Part shown: one piece after another, positions 28,115 to 37,591 of the stretch
Layout of the letters: every line of letters begins with the position of its first letter
Position numbering within the stretch: the first letter of the stretch is position 1
From: Histophilus somni
GTDB taxonomy: Bacteria > Pseudomonadota > Gammaproteobacteria > Enterobacterales > Pasteurellaceae
Length of the DNA: 64,000 bases
Assembly (NCBI RefSeq): GCF_014202395.1
Contig: NZ_JACHGQ010000003.1
Span: 124,001-188,000, forward strand
Direction of reading: 5' to 3'
Program-made: the position numbers and the translations under genes
Notes under the pieces: generated by a model
Seen by the model: only the letters and a program-made list of their open reading frames with translations
The model's database searches: none
What the model was told of the DNA's origin: nothing

Positions 28115-29518
28115 TTAGAAATTTGCATTACGAGGTGTGCGAGGGAATGGGATTACGTCACGAATATTTTGCACGCCTGTAACATAAACAATTAAACGCT
28201 CAAAACCTAATCCAAAACCTGCATGTGGAACCGTTCCATAACGGCGTAAATCACGATACCACCAATAATCTTCAGCTTTTAGTCCCATTTCTGCTATGCG
28301 TTTGTCAAGCACTTCTAAACGTTCTTCGCGTTGAGAACCGCCGATAATTTCACCAATTCCGGGGGCCAGAACATCCATTGCAGCGACTGTTTTACCATCA
28401 TCATTCAAACGCATATAGAAAGCTTTTATATCTTTAGGATAGTTTTTAACTACAACCGGCGATTTGAAGTATTCTTCGGCTAAATAACGCTCATGCTCAG
28501 AAGATAAATCAATTCCCCAAGATACAGGAAATTCAAACGCTTTGCCGGATTTTAACAGAATATCAATCGCATCAGTATAGTCTATTTGAGCAAAGTCTGA
28601 ATTGATGAAATCTTTTAAGCGAGTAATCACATTTTTATCAACATGCTTTTCAAAGAATTTTAAGTCATCTTCACGTTCATTTAATACTGCACGGAAAACA
28701 TATTTCAGCATATCTTCTGCTAATTTTGCATTGTCAGCTAAAGTTGCAAAAGCAATTTCAGGTTCAACCATCCAAAATTCAGCTAAATGACGCGTTGTAT
28801 TTGAATTTTCTGCACGGAATGTCGGACCAAAAGTATAGATTTTGCTTAATGCACAAGCATAACTTTCACCATTTAATTGACCCGATACCGTTAGAAAAGA
28901 CTCTTTACCAAAAAAATCTTGGCTAAAATCAACCGCACCTTTATCTGTGCGAGGCAGATTTTCTAGGTCCAAAGTTGATACACGGAACATCTCACCGGCA
29001 CCTTCAGTATCAGAAGCTGTGATCAAGGGTGTTGCTACCCAGTAGAAACCTTGTTCATGGAAAAAACGATGAATAGCTTGAGCTAAGCAATGACGAACAC
29101 GAGCTACTGCACCAATGATATTAGTGCGTGGACGCAAGTGTGCCACTTCACGTAAATATTCGATACTATGGCGTTTTGCAGACATTGGATAAGTTTCAGG
29201 ATCATCAACCCAACCGGAAACTTCAATTTTATCGGCTTGTAATTCAACAGCTTGTCCTTCAGCAGGAGACTCGACAATTTTTCCAGTGACAACAACGGAA
29301 CAACCGGTAGTTAAACGTAAAATTTCCGTTTCATAGTTTTCAATATCATTATTTACAATAGCTTGGATAGGATCAAAGCAAGAACCATCGTAAATAGCTA
29401 AGAAAGATAGTCCTGCTTTAGAATCCCGGCGAGTGCGAATCCAACCACGTACTGTTACAGTTTCACCGACCGTGATTTTTCCTTTTAGAATATTAGCCAC
29501 AGATGCAATTTTTGTCAT
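28115..29518 (-). CDS. asnS: Asparaginyl-tRNA synthetase
   Basis: Class IIb aminoacyl-tRNA synthetase, 467 residues, typical length. An N-terminal OB-fold anticodon-binding domain ([26 protein letters not shown]) is followed by the catalytic domain. Motif 2 lies around [25 protein letters not shown] and motif 3 is [15 protein letters not shown], ending in [16 protein letters not shown]. It is convergent with sspB and diverges from the ROK regulator. Confidence 0.97.
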   Translation of the reverse strand: MTKIASVANILKGKITVGETVTVRGWIRTRRDSKAGLSFLAIYDGSCFDPIQAIVNNDIENYETEILRLTTGCSVVVTGKIVESPAEGQAVELQADKIEVSGWVDDPETYPMSAKRHSIEYLREVAHLRPRTNIIGAVARVRHCLAQAIHRFFHEQGFYWVATPLITASDTEGAGEMFRVSTLDLENLPRTDKGAVDFSQDFFGKESFLTVSGQLNGESYACALSKIYTFGPTFRAENSNTTRHLAEFWMVEPEIAFATLADNAKLAEDMLKYVFRAVLNEREDDLKFFEKHVDKNVITRLKDFINSDFAQIDYTDAIDILLKSGKAFEFPVSWGIDLSSEHERYLAEEYFKSPVVVKNYPKDIKAFYMRLNDDGKTVAAMDVLAPGIGEIIGGSQREERLEVLDKRIAEMGLKAEDYWWYRDLRRYGTVPHAGFGLGFERLIVYVTGVQNIRDVIPFPRTPRNANF

Positions 29519-29610
29519 ATAAACCTCAAATCAGTTTTTATAATTGTAAAACTTAGTCATTTTACCGTAACTCATTAAAATTACCAAAATGTATCGGAAC
29601 TTTTTGTTTT

Positions 29611-29626
29611 TGTGAGATAGCACACA
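29611..29626. promoter_or_regulatory. Possible CRP site before the ROK regulator
   Basis: TGTGA-GATAGC-ACACA matches nine of ten positions of the CRP consensus. It lies 95 bp before the regulator start, in the gap shared with asnS. Confidence 0.5.
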
Positions 29627-29720
29627 TAATTTATATAAGTCCCTTGTTTATTAGGAAAATTTCTTGGTATAAATGAACAATTTTATGAATTAAAATAATC
29701 AGGTAGAACAGGTAGAAAAT

Positions 29721-30938
29721 ATGGCAAAAGTGAGAAAAGAGGATAAATTACCTCTGAGAATGAAGCAGCTAGGCAAAATTTATCGCTTAATTGAACAATT
29801 TGAAGAAATTTCACGTATTGATTTATCCAAGTTATCTCAACTGGCTCCTGCAACTATCACCTCCTTAACTAGAGAACTTATAGAAAAAAAATTGGTGATT
29901 GAAAGAGCGGTACAAAATACGGAAAATCGTGGTCGTCCGGCAGTTGGATTATGTGTCTCACCATTTTACTGGCAATCTCTTTGTGCAACACTGACATACG
30001 ATCATTTTGATATTTTGCTATGTGAGCTGGATGGCACAACAATAGCCCAAGAAGTTTATCCTCTTGATCTTTCTGATTTATCTTCATTAGAACAAATGTT
30101 GCCTTGCTATTTTGAAGATTTTTTATCAAAAGTTGGGACTAAATTGAGTCGTCCGATTACTTTTTCTATTGCAGTGGCGGGTAAACTACACCATTTGTCT
30201 GGTTTTCTGCAACGTTTGGGGGAGATCGAATTAAATGTGGATCTAACATCTTTATTTGCAGGCTATTTTGATATACCGATTATTGTAACGGAATATTTTG
30301 AAACTTGGTTATTGGCGGAAAGCACATTAGGAAGCGTGATAGGATACGATGATGTGATTTTCTTACAAATTGATGAAGTCATTAATTTGAGTGTTTTATC
30401 AAAAGGGGTTATTCTACAAAGTAACCATAACGCTTGTATGAATATTGACAAATTAATTGTTCCTCGCCTTTACCCAATGCAAGATAAGATCAATCAACAT
30501 TTATCTGAACTTGAGCGATATCAAATACATAATCAATTGACTTATAAAGCATTTTGTCAATTTATAGATCTGTATTATCCAAATAATAATTTAATTAACA
30601 CGACAGAAAAGATCAATTTTTTATGTAAAAAAGCACAGCTTCAAGATCCTTTAGCATTAGAAATTTTAGCTAACATAGCCGATATTATTGCATACATCTT
30701 ATCCAATTTAGTTAATCTTTTTTCACCTGAGAAAATTATGTTTACTTCTCGTTTGCTATCCGTCAAACATGTTTTCCTTAATCAAATAAATCAGCGTTTA
30801 GCACATTATTTGCATAATTCAAAAATATGTGAAGTAATGACGAGCCAGTATGAATGGAATAGTCATGAAGTTATTGCTGCTGCTATTAAACAAAAGATTT
30901 ATGATGGTAGTTTGTTAGTTTATATGGAAAAGTATTAA
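29721..30938 (+). CDS. ROK-family transcriptional regulator (Mlc/NagC-like)
   Basis: A 405-residue protein with an N-terminal winged helix-turn-helix (ISRIDLSKLSQLAPATITSLTRELIEKKLV, about 31-60; NRGRPAVGL wing) and a ROK domain. Architecture and length match Mlc and NagC. The usual ROK zinc motif (GH...CxCGxxGCxE) is absent: the corresponding stretch reads SNHNACMNIDKLIVPRLYPMQ, with a single Cys. The sugar-kinase-like glycine motifs are also eroded. It may therefore be a diverged Mlc that responds to protein partners rather than a sugar-binding regulator. It stands alone next to asnS, so its regulon cannot be read from context. Confidence 0.8.
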   Translation: MAKVRKEDKLPLRMKQLGKIYRLIEQFEEISRIDLSKLSQLAPATITSLTRELIEKKLVIERAVQNTENRGRPAVGLCVSPFYWQSLCATLTYDHFDILLCELDGTTIAQEVYPLDLSDLSSLEQMLPCYFEDFLSKVGTKLSRPITFSIAVAGKLHHLSGFLQRLGEIELNVDLTSLFAGYFDIPIIVTEYFETWLLAESTLGSVIGYDDVIFLQIDEVINLSVLSKGVILQSNHNACMNIDKLIVPRLYPMQDKINQHLSELERYQIHNQLTYKAFCQFIDLYYPNNNLINTTEKINFLCKKAQLQDPLALEILANIADIIAYILSNLVNLFSPEKIMFTSRLLSVKHVFLNQINQRLAHYLHNSKICEVMTSQYEWNSHEVIAAAIKQKIYDGSLLVYMEKY

Positions 30939-31029
30939 AATTTTCTTCACTTAGCTGTCAAAAAGGCGTTAGAAAGCATTTTTGATTGGTCGACTATAAA
31001 TAAAGGTTTCAGCTGAAAGTATCATAGCA

Positions 31030-31062
31030 AGGCTTTTAACTTTTAAGAGTTAAAGGCTTTTG
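31030..31062. terminator. Weak hairpin between ROK and IclR regulator genes
   Basis: CTTTTAACT and AGTTAAAGG form a 9-bp AT-rich stem with one G-T pair around TTTAAG, followed by CTTTTGG. It may separate the convergent regulator genes; it is not a strong terminator. Confidence 0.4.
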
Positions 31063-31072
31063 GGGGGCGAAT

Positions 31073-31861
31073 TTACGCCCCCAGCTCTTTTGAAATGGAT
31101 TGTGCTGTTTGTTTGAGATGCATGAGCAATATATCTTTGCCGATTTGGTTTAAACGTGCAGTTGATAGAGAAATTGATACGGAGTAGATTACATTGCTAT
31201 TGATGTCAAATATCGGGCAAGCTAAACAAGTTACGCCTGTTTCATTTTCTTCATTATCTACGGCATACCCTAATTCTCGAATCTTATTTAACTCCAGCTC
31301 CATAGCACTCAGTGTTACAATTGTATTAGCTGTTAATTTTGTAATATTCGTTTGATTTTTCTCCCAATAATCATCTAGAATGTGTCTTTTTTCGTATGCC
31401 ATAAAAATTTTTCCCATAGCTGAACAATAAAGTTCTAAACGCTGACCAATATACGCTCGTGTACGCATCATACCTGTTGTTGGTTCAAGTTTATAAATCA
31501 TTACAGCATGATGATGATCACGCATAGATAAATTGACTGTTTCACCTGTATTCAAATTAAGTTGCTCTAAGTAAGGGGATGTAATATTTAATATATTAAG
31601 TGAACTCAAGGTTTTTTGCCCAATCGTTAAACACTTCATTGTTAAACGATATGTACCAATTGTATTGGTAGGTTTGACATAACCACAGGTTTGTAGTGTT
31701 TGTAGCATACGATATGTTGTACTTTTATTTAGATTAGATAATTCAGCTAGTTTAGCTAATGGACAACCATTAGGGAAATTGCTCAAAATATCAATTAGTA
31801 ATAAACCCTTAATTAAACTTTGGTTGCTGCTAGCTTGTTTATTTTTATTCTCTTCTTTCAT
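31073..31861 (-). CDS. IclR-family transcriptional regulator of the sugar-acid island
   Basis: A 262-residue regulator with an N-terminal winged helix-turn-helix (LIDILSNFPNGCPLAKLAELSNLNKSTTYRMLQTLQTCGYV, about 22-62). The IclR effector domain follows, with NTGETVNLSMRD, RLELYCSAMGKIFMAY and NEETGVTCLACPIFD. It diverges from dlgD and occupies the place of the IclR regulator (YiaJ type) found beside the yiaK-sgb genes of E. coli and H. influenzae. It most likely represses the 2,3-diketogulonate pathway until a pathway intermediate appears. Confidence 0.88.
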   Translation of the reverse strand: MKEENKNKQASSNQSLIKGLLLIDILSNFPNGCPLAKLAELSNLNKSTTYRMLQTLQTCGYVKPTNTIGTYRLTMKCLTIGQKTLSSLNILNITSPYLEQLNLNTGETVNLSMRDHHHAVMIYKLEPTTGMMRTRAYIGQRLELYCSAMGKIFMAYEKRHILDDYWEKNQTNITKLTANTIVTLSAMELELNKIRELGYAVDNEENETGVTCLACPIFDINSNVIYSVSISLSTARLNQIGKDILLMHLKQTAQSISKELGA

Positions 31862-31924
31862 TTTTTATTCCTAAATAGCTTTTTTGGTTAGTTTTATTTT
31901 AGTGATATATCGATAAAATAAAAA

Positions 31925-31940
31925 TGAGATCTTGATCACA
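31925..31940. promoter_or_regulatory. CRP site in the IclR-dlgD divergent region
   Basis: TGAGA-TCTTGA-TCACA matches nine of ten CRP consensus positions. It lies about 100 bp upstream of the expected dlgD transcription start and 64 bp before the regulator gene start. Confidence 0.6.
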
Positions 31941-31998
31941 AAAAATAAAAAAATTTATATCTATATGATTTATAAAAACTTTTATTTCTTATTTTCAT

Positions 31999-32027
31999 TT
32001 GCATACAAATTTTATTCAGACTATAAT
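31999..32027 (+). promoter_or_regulatory. dlgD operon promoter
   Basis: TTGCAT (31999-32004), a 17-bp spacer and a perfect TATAAT (32022-32027) put the transcription start near 32034, giving a leader of about 50 nt. Confidence 0.7.
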
Positions 32028-32041
32028 TTTTTAAAATATCG

Positions 32042-32056
32042 TTTCAATATATGAAA
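32042..32056. promoter_or_regulatory. Candidate IclR-type operator before dlgD
   Basis: TTTCA-ATATA-TGAAA is a perfect 15-bp palindrome at about +8 to +22 of the predicted dlgD transcript. Inverted TTTCA/TGAAA half sites are like those of KdgR and other IclR regulators. It would block elongation or initiation. Confidence 0.5.
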
Positions 32057-32083
32057 TAAAGATTGGCGTAATGAGGTTAAAAC

Positions 32084-33082
32084 ATGAAAGTCAGCTACGA
32101 AATACTCAAACAAGAATTTAAACGTATATTACTTGCAAGAAATGTTCGTGAAGACATTGCTGAAGAATGTGCGACTATATTTGCAGATACAACTGAGTCA
32201 GGAGTATATTCTCATGGGGTGAACCGGTTTCCTCGTTTTATTTCTCAACTGGAAAAAGGAGATATTGTACCGGAAGCGATTCCGACTAAAGTTCTTTCTT
32301 TAGGTGCGATTGAACAATGGGATGCTCATCAAGCGATTGGTAATATCACGGCAAAAAAAATGATGGATCGAGCCATGGAAATTGCGGATCAATTTGGCAT
32401 TGGCGTTGTAGCTCTTAAAAATGCAAACCATTGGATGCGAGGCGGTGACTACGGTTGGCAAGCAGCTGAAAAAGGTTATATAGGAATTTGCTGGACTAAT
32501 TCAATTGCAGTCATGCCGCCATGGGGAGCAAAAGAATGTCGTATTGGTACTAATCCATTGATTATTGCTGTACCGACCAACCCTATAACAATGGTTGATA
32601 TGTCTTGTTCTATGTATTCTTACGGTATGTTAGAAGTTCATCGTTTAGCGGGTCAACAAACATTTGTTGATGCCGGATTTGATGATGAAGGTAATTTAAC
32701 TCGTGATCCCGGTACTGTTGAAAAAAATCGTCGCTTATTACCTATGGGATTTTGGAAAGGATCAGGTTTATCTATTGTTCTAGATATGATTGCAACCATA
32801 CTATCTAATGGTTTATCTGTTGCAGAAGTTACCGAAGAAAAAGATGATGAATATTGTGTTTCACAAATCTTCATTGCTATTGAAGTAGATCGTTTAATTG
32901 ATGGTAAAACAAAAGATGAGAAACTTAATAAAATCATGGACTATGTGAAAACAGCTGAACGAGTAGATGCTGATGTTGCAATACGCCTACCGGGTCATAA
33001 ATTTGCGGCAGTTCGTGCTGAAAATAAAATTCATGGTATTCCGGTCGATGATTCTGTTTGGGAAAAAATTAAATCCCTATAA
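32084..33082 (+). CDS. dlgD: 2,3-diketo-L-gulonate reductase
   Basis: NADH-dependent reductase of the malate/L-lactate dehydrogenase (LDH2) family, converting 2,3-diketo-L-gulonate to 3-keto-L-gulonate. Its 332 residues equal E. coli DlgD/YiaK. Family motifs include [14 protein letters not shown] (catalytic His about 45), [32 protein letters not shown] and [13 protein letters not shown]. It heads the catabolic operon and is followed by the YiaMNO-type TRAP transporter; the small yiaL gene found in E. coli is missing. Confidence 0.93.
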   Translation: MKVSYEILKQEFKRILLARNVREDIAEECATIFADTTESGVYSHGVNRFPRFISQLEKGDIVPEAIPTKVLSLGAIEQWDAHQAIGNITAKKMMDRAMEIADQFGIGVVALKNANHWMRGGDYGWQAAEKGYIGICWTNSIAVMPPWGAKECRIGTNPLIIAVPTNPITMVDMSCSMYSYGMLEVHRLAGQQTFVDAGFDDEGNLTRDPGTVEKNRRLLPMGFWKGSGLSIVLDMIATILSNGLSVAEVTEEKDDEYCVSQIFIAIEVDRLIDGKTKDEKLNKIMDYVKTAERVDADVAIRLPGHKFAAVRAENKIHGIPVDDSVWEKIKSL

Positions 33083-33183
33083 CCTATAAGGAATACTTGT
33101 TCTCTGGTCATTGTTTTGATCAATAATCAACTAAACCCGTAAAGTTGTTATTAAAATTACGGTAAATGTGAATTAGAGGTAGC

Positions 33184-33669
33184 ATGATGAGATCGATTAG
33201 TTTAACCGTAACTAAACTATTAGAAGCATTGGTTGTTATTATTTTAGCAACGATGTCTTGCTTGGTATTCCTTAATGTCGTACTACGCTATGGCTTTAAT
33301 AGCAGTATCAATATTACAGAAGAAGTTTCACGCTACTTATTTGTTTGGTTGGCATTTCTTGGTGCTATCTTAGCCTTTAACGAAAATCGTCATGTTAATG
33401 TTACGATTTTTATCGAGCGTTTATCTCAGCATCAGCGAAATTTTCTACGCTTATTAACGGACAGCCTAATGTTGTTTTGCTGTTATCTTTTAATTACAGG
33501 TGGCTGGATACAATTTCAGCTTAATCTAACTAATATGGCACCTATTTCTGGTATCCCAACAGGTATTACTTATTTAGCTAGTTTTATTACAGGCTTAGTT
33601 ATTGCCATACTACTTATCATTCGACTTTTTTCTAATGCTGGTGCTTTGATAAAAGGAGAAAACAAATGA
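33184..33669 (+). CDS. yiaM: TRAP transporter small permease (YiaM-like)
   Basis: A 161-residue DctQ-type protein with four membrane segments (LLEALVVIILATMSCLVFLNVVLRYGF; EEVSRYLFVWLAFLGAILAF; LMLFCCYLLITGGWIQF; LASFITGLVIAILLIIRLF). The EEVSRYLFVWL motif is the DctQ hallmark. Two ATGs stand in tandem (33184, 33187) after AGAGGTAG. It overlaps the large permease by four bases. In E. coli YiaMNO was studied as an importer of 2,3-diketo-L-gulonate. Confidence 0.9.
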   Translation: MMRSISLTVTKLLEALVVIILATMSCLVFLNVVLRYGFNSSINITEEVSRYLFVWLAFLGAILAFNENRHVNVTIFIERLSQHQRNFLRLLTDSLMLFCCYLLITGGWIQFQLNLTNMAPISGIPTGITYLASFITGLVIAILLIIRLFSNAGALIKGENK

Positions 33670-34946
33670 CGGTTATTATCTTTCTTTCCACTTTATTAGG
33701 AGGTATTTTATTAGGTATTCCTGTCGCCTTTTCTCTGTTATTGTGCGGTATAGCATTAATGTTGTATTTAGACTTATTTGATGCACAAATTTTGGCACAA
33801 CAAATCGTGAGTGGTGCAGATAGTTTTTCTTTAATGGCAATTCCATTCTTTATCTTAGCTGGTGAAATTATGAATGAAGGGGGATTATCAAAACGGATTA
33901 TTGATTTGCCGATGAAATTAGTAGGACATAAATGTGGAGGATTAGGTTTTGTTGCAATTCTTGCAGCGATGATTATGGCGAGTTTGTCAGGTTCGGCTGT
34001 TGCGGATACCGCTGCGGTGGCAGCGATGCTATTACCTATGATGAAAACAACAGGTTATCCGCTGGATCGTTCGGCTGGTTTGATTGGTACGGCTGGTATT
34101 ATTGCACCTATTATCCCGCCTTCTATTCCGTTTATTATCTTTGGAGTCTCTAGTGGTGTGTCTATTACTAAGCTGTTTCTAGCGGGAATTGTACCGGGAA
34201 TCCTAATGGGAATTTGTTTAGCTGCCCTATGGTGGTGGCAAGCAAAGCACCTTCGCTTAATGACTTTTTCCAAGGCAAGAAAAGAAGAACTTTGTGCTTC
34301 CTTTAAAAATAGTATTTGGGCATTAATGTTACCTGTAATCATTATTGGTGGTTTCCGTTCTGGTATTTTTACCCCAACAGAAGCAGGTGCTGTTGCAGCA
34401 TTTTATGCATTATTTGTCGCACTCTTTGTATATAAGGAATTGAAAATCAAGCAACTTTATCAAGTTTTTCTCGCAGCGGCAAAAACAACTGCGGTAGTTA
34501 TGTTTCTCGTTGCTGCTGCTCAAGTTACAGGTTGGTTAATCACGATTGCTGAATTACCACATATGATGACAGCATTGTTAGAGCCACTAATTGATACACC
34601 AACTTTATTACTTATTGTCGTAATGCTATTTGTTTTTTTGATTGGTATGGTGATGGATCTTACGCCTACTGTATTAATTCTCACACCGGTATTAATGCCA
34701 TTGGTTGAGGAAGCAGGAATTAACCCTATCTATTTTGGTGTGCTCTTTATTTTGAATACTTCAATTGGTTTAATTACGCCACCGGTAGGTAATGTCCTTA
34801 ATGTCATTACAGGTGTATCTAAATTGCCATTTGATCAAGTGACAAAGGGCATACTTCCTTATTTATTGATGATGATTGTGTTGCTCTTTATCTTTATTTT
34901 CTTCCCTGCTTTAATTTTAATGCCACTTAATTGGTTACAACTTTAA
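33666..34946 (+). CDS. yiaN: TRAP transporter large permease (YiaN-like)
   Basis: A 426-residue DctM-type inner-membrane protein with about 12 hydrophobic segments. DctM signatures are IPFFILAGEIMNEGG, the SLSGSAVADTAAVAAMLLPMM loop, GTAGIIAPIIPPSIPFIIFG, and a second inverted set with FTPTEAGAVAAFYALF and NTSIGLITPPVGNVLNVITG. It uses sodium-coupled import with the binding protein encoded next. It is translationally coupled to yiaM through an ATGA overlap. Confidence 0.93.
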   Translation: MTVIIFLSTLLGGILLGIPVAFSLLLCGIALMLYLDLFDAQILAQQIVSGADSFSLMAIPFFILAGEIMNEGGLSKRIIDLPMKLVGHKCGGLGFVAILAAMIMASLSGSAVADTAAVAAMLLPMMKTTGYPLDRSAGLIGTAGIIAPIIPPSIPFIIFGVSSGVSITKLFLAGIVPGILMGICLAALWWWQAKHLRLMTFSKARKEELCASFKNSIWALMLPVIIIGGFRSGIFTPTEAGAVAAFYALFVALFVYKELKIKQLYQVFLAAAKTTAVVMFLVAAAQVTGWLITIAELPHMMTALLEPLIDTPTLLLIVVMLFVFLIGMVMDLTPTVLILTPVLMPLVEEAGINPIYFGVLFILNTSIGLITPPVGNVLNVITGVSKLPFDQVTKGILPYLLMMIVLLFIFIFFPALILMPLNWLQL

Positions 34947-34965
34947 ATCTTCATAGGAGAACATT

Positions 34966-35952
34966 ATGACACTATTAAATTTTAAAACGCTTTCTGTGTT
35001 AATCGCTAGCATAGCTCTATTCTCAGGTAATACCAATGCTGCAACGACATTACGTTTTGGTTATGAAGCTCCTCGTGGTGATACACAACATGAAGCAGCG
35101 AAGAAATTTAATGACCTTTTAAAGGAAAAAACAAAAGGAGAAATTAAGTTAACACTTTTTCCAGACAGTACGTTAGGTAACGCACAAACTATGATCAGTG
35201 CTGTACGTGGTGGAACGATTGACTTGGAAATGTCAGGTTCTCCAAATTTTTCTGGATTAGTACCAAAATTAAATGTGATTGATATTCCATTCATTTTCCA
35301 AAACCGCGAGCATGTATATGCCGTATTGGATAGTGAAATTGGTCAAAGTTTATTAAAAGAATTAGAAGCCAAAGGATTAAAAGGTTTAGCTTTTTGGGAA
35401 GTAGGATTTCGATCTTTTACTAACTCAAAACATCCTGTAAAATCCCCTGATGATATTAAAGGGTTAAAAGTGCGGACTAACCAAAATCCAATGTATATTC
35501 AAGCATTTTCAATCTTAGGGGCAAATCCAGTTCCAATGCCATTATCCGAACTTTATACCGCACTTGAAACACGTGCGGTAGATGCTCAAGAACATCCTGT
35601 TGGTATCGTTTGGTCAGCCAAATTATATGAGGTGCAAAAATACTTAAGCTTAACTAACCATGGTTATACGCCATTGATTGTTGTTATGAACAAAGCCAAA
35701 TTCGATGCCCTGTCTCCGGCATTGCAAACAGCATTAGTCGAAGCTGCACAAGAAGCAGGTGCTTATCAACGCCAGCTTAACCTTAGAAATGAAAAAAGCA
35801 TTATTGAAAAAATGCAAAAAGCGGGCGTTGAAATTATTGAGCGTGTTGATACCGGACCGTTTAGGGCAGCCATTGAAAACGAAGTACGCAAGGCATTCAT
35901 TGAGAAAAATGGTGATGATTTAGTTAAAAAAATTGATGCATTAGCAAAATAA
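34966..35952 (+). CDS. yiaO: TRAP transporter substrate-binding protein (YiaO-like)
   Basis: A 328-residue DctP-family periplasmic protein. The signal peptide ends at about residue 25 (SGNTNA). The mature domain opens with TTLRFGYEAPRGDTQHEAAKKF and contains the DctP core (FWEVGFRSFTNSKHPVKSPDDIKGLKVRTNQNPMY) with the conserved arginine that binds the substrate carboxylate (in KVRTNQNP). It is preceded by TAGGAGAAC. Expected ligand: 2,3-diketo-L-gulonate or a related sugar acid. Confidence 0.92.
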   Translation: MTLLNFKTLSVLIASIALFSGNTNAATTLRFGYEAPRGDTQHEAAKKFNDLLKEKTKGEIKLTLFPDSTLGNAQTMISAVRGGTIDLEMSGSPNFSGLVPKLNVIDIPFIFQNREHVYAVLDSEIGQSLLKELEAKGLKGLAFWEVGFRSFTNSKHPVKSPDDIKGLKVRTNQNPMYIQAFSILGANPVPMPLSELYTALETRAVDAQEHPVGIVWSAKLYEVQKYLSLTNHGYTPLIVVMNKAKFDALSPALQTALVEAAQEAGAYQRQLNLRNEKSIIEKMQKAGVEIIERVDTGPFRAAIENEVRKAFIEKNGDDLVKKIDALAK

Positions 35953-36031
35953 GTATATTCAATGATAAGAAACAGAATTTTTATTAAATTGACCGCACTT
36001 TTACTTATTCCTTATTCGGAAGGAGGAGCTT

Positions 36032-37549
36032 ATGTTGGCAAATGGAGACGTTCCAATTCTTCAGCTACAGCATATCATCAAACGATTCGGTAATCAGGTA
36101 GCGGTAAATGATGTTAGCCTTAATATTCACCAAGGAGAAATTGTTGCATTGCTCGGTGAGAATGGTGCGGGCAAATCCACTTTAATTAAAATTCTGGCAG
36201 GTATCTATTCTCGTGATGAAGGTGAAATTTATTTTCATCAACAAAAAATCCAATCGGCACAATCTCTTACCAATAAAAATAAACAACCTATTGCTTTTAT
36301 TCATCAAGATTTAGGGCTGGTTGAATGGATGACGATTGCTGAAAATATGGCATTTGTAATGGGATTTCCTCGCCGTTTCGGCTTGATTGATTGGAAAAAA
36401 ATTAATCAACAAGCACAAGAAGCATTGGATTTTGTTGGTATTCACCTTTCTGCTCAAACTCGAGTTTTTGACTTAAGTCGTACAGAAAAAGCGTTATTGA
36501 CCATTGCTCGTGCGATTGCTGTCAATGCTGAGATTTTAGTGTTGGATGAACCAACTGCCTCTCTACCTGCAGGTGATGTTGAACATTTATTCAAGGTGCT
36601 TAATCGCCTACGTAAACAGGGCGTTGGTATGATTTATGTCACTCACCGATTGGATGAGGTCATTAGGCTTTCTGATCGCATTTTAGTCATGCGTGATGGT
36701 TATTCTGTGGCAGAAGGTTCGACTAAAGATTATGATGTGAAAGCTCTAGTGAAGGCTATTGTTGGTGAAGAAACAAGAGAAAAACAACGTGAACCATTGC
36801 CTAAAAACACACCAGAAGTGGTACGGCTTAACGAAGTTGTTGTTGGTGATACCGGTCCTGTTTCCTTTAGTTTACATCAGGGCGAAATGATTGCATTAGC
36901 AGGATTGCGAGGTGCGGGACAAGAAGAGATAGGACGATTATTATTTGGACTACGTAAGTTGGAAAGTGGAGACATTAGTTTAAATGAATGTGCTTATCAT
37001 GCCGAGTCGCCATGTGAGGCAATTTATAAAGGCGTAGCACTTGTTGCCGGAGACCGTATCCGAGAAGGTCTTGTCATGTCAATGACAACCATGGAAAATC
37101 TCTTTATCAATCCTATCTTAAACGGTCATTTTCCATTAAAAAATTATGCAAGCAAAAAAGAAAGGTCTGAATGTTGGTATCAATTCCAGCTCTTTGATAT
37201 TCGGCCGAAAAATTTATTTATTGAGGTCAGTTCGCTTTCAGGAGGTAATCAACAGAAAATTGTGCTTGCACGTTGGATGCAGCTCAATACACCTGTGCTG
37301 ATTTTAGAAGATCCAACTGCGGGTGTAGACGTTGGTGCACGAGCAGAAATTTATGACTTATTAAATCAAGCCTTGAAAAAAGGTGTTGCAATTATTGTGA
37401 TTTCAAACGATTTTGAAGAAATTGCACATCTTTGTAATCGAGCCTTGGTATTCAACCGAGGCGATATCGTGGGTGAATTATTCAATGAACAAGTCACATT
37501 TGCGAATTTGCTGGCACTCGCTTCGGACGCATCTGCTACCATAAATTAA
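36032..37549 (+). CDS. Sugar ABC transporter ATPase, first system (double-domain)
   Basis: A 505-residue RbsA/MglA-type ATPase with two fused nucleotide-binding domains. Domain 1 has Walker A GENGAGKST (about 41-49) and Walker B ILVLDEPTAS, but its signature is degenerate (DLSRTEKALL rather than LSxGQ). Domain 2 has the usual degenerate Walker A GLRGAGQEE and a good signature SLSGGNQQKIVLARW with LILEDPTAG. AAGGAGGAG precedes the start. An uptake signal lies just upstream (35992-36000). It is the first of four genes inserted between yiaO and the second ABC locus, relative to E. coli. Confidence 0.9.
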   Translation: MLANGDVPILQLQHIIKRFGNQVAVNDVSLNIHQGEIVALLGENGAGKSTLIKILAGIYSRDEGEIYFHQQKIQSAQSLTNKNKQPIAFIHQDLGLVEWMTIAENMAFVMGFPRRFGLIDWKKINQQAQEALDFVGIHLSAQTRVFDLSRTEKALLTIARAIAVNAEILVLDEPTASLPAGDVEHLFKVLNRLRKQGVGMIYVTHRLDEVIRLSDRILVMRDGYSVAEGSTKDYDVKALVKAIVGEETREKQREPLPKNTPEVVRLNEVVVGDTGPVSFSLHQGEMIALAGLRGAGQEEIGRLLFGLRKLESGDISLNECAYHAESPCEAIYKGVALVAGDRIREGLVMSMTTMENLFINPILNGHFPLKNYASKKERSECWYQFQLFDIRPKNLFIEVSSLSGGNQQKIVLARWMQLNTPVLILEDPTAGVDVGARAEIYDLLNQALKKGVAIIVISNDFEEIAHLCNRALVFNRGDIVGELFNEQVTFANLLALASDASATIN

Positions 37550-37591
37550 TTTTTGTGTTTTTAGACCGCACTTAAACAATAGGAGAGCATC

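Noticed and set aside
31062..31067. Run of six G next to the IclR gene stop
   Set aside because: Too short for efficient slippage and not inside a coding start or promoter spacer.
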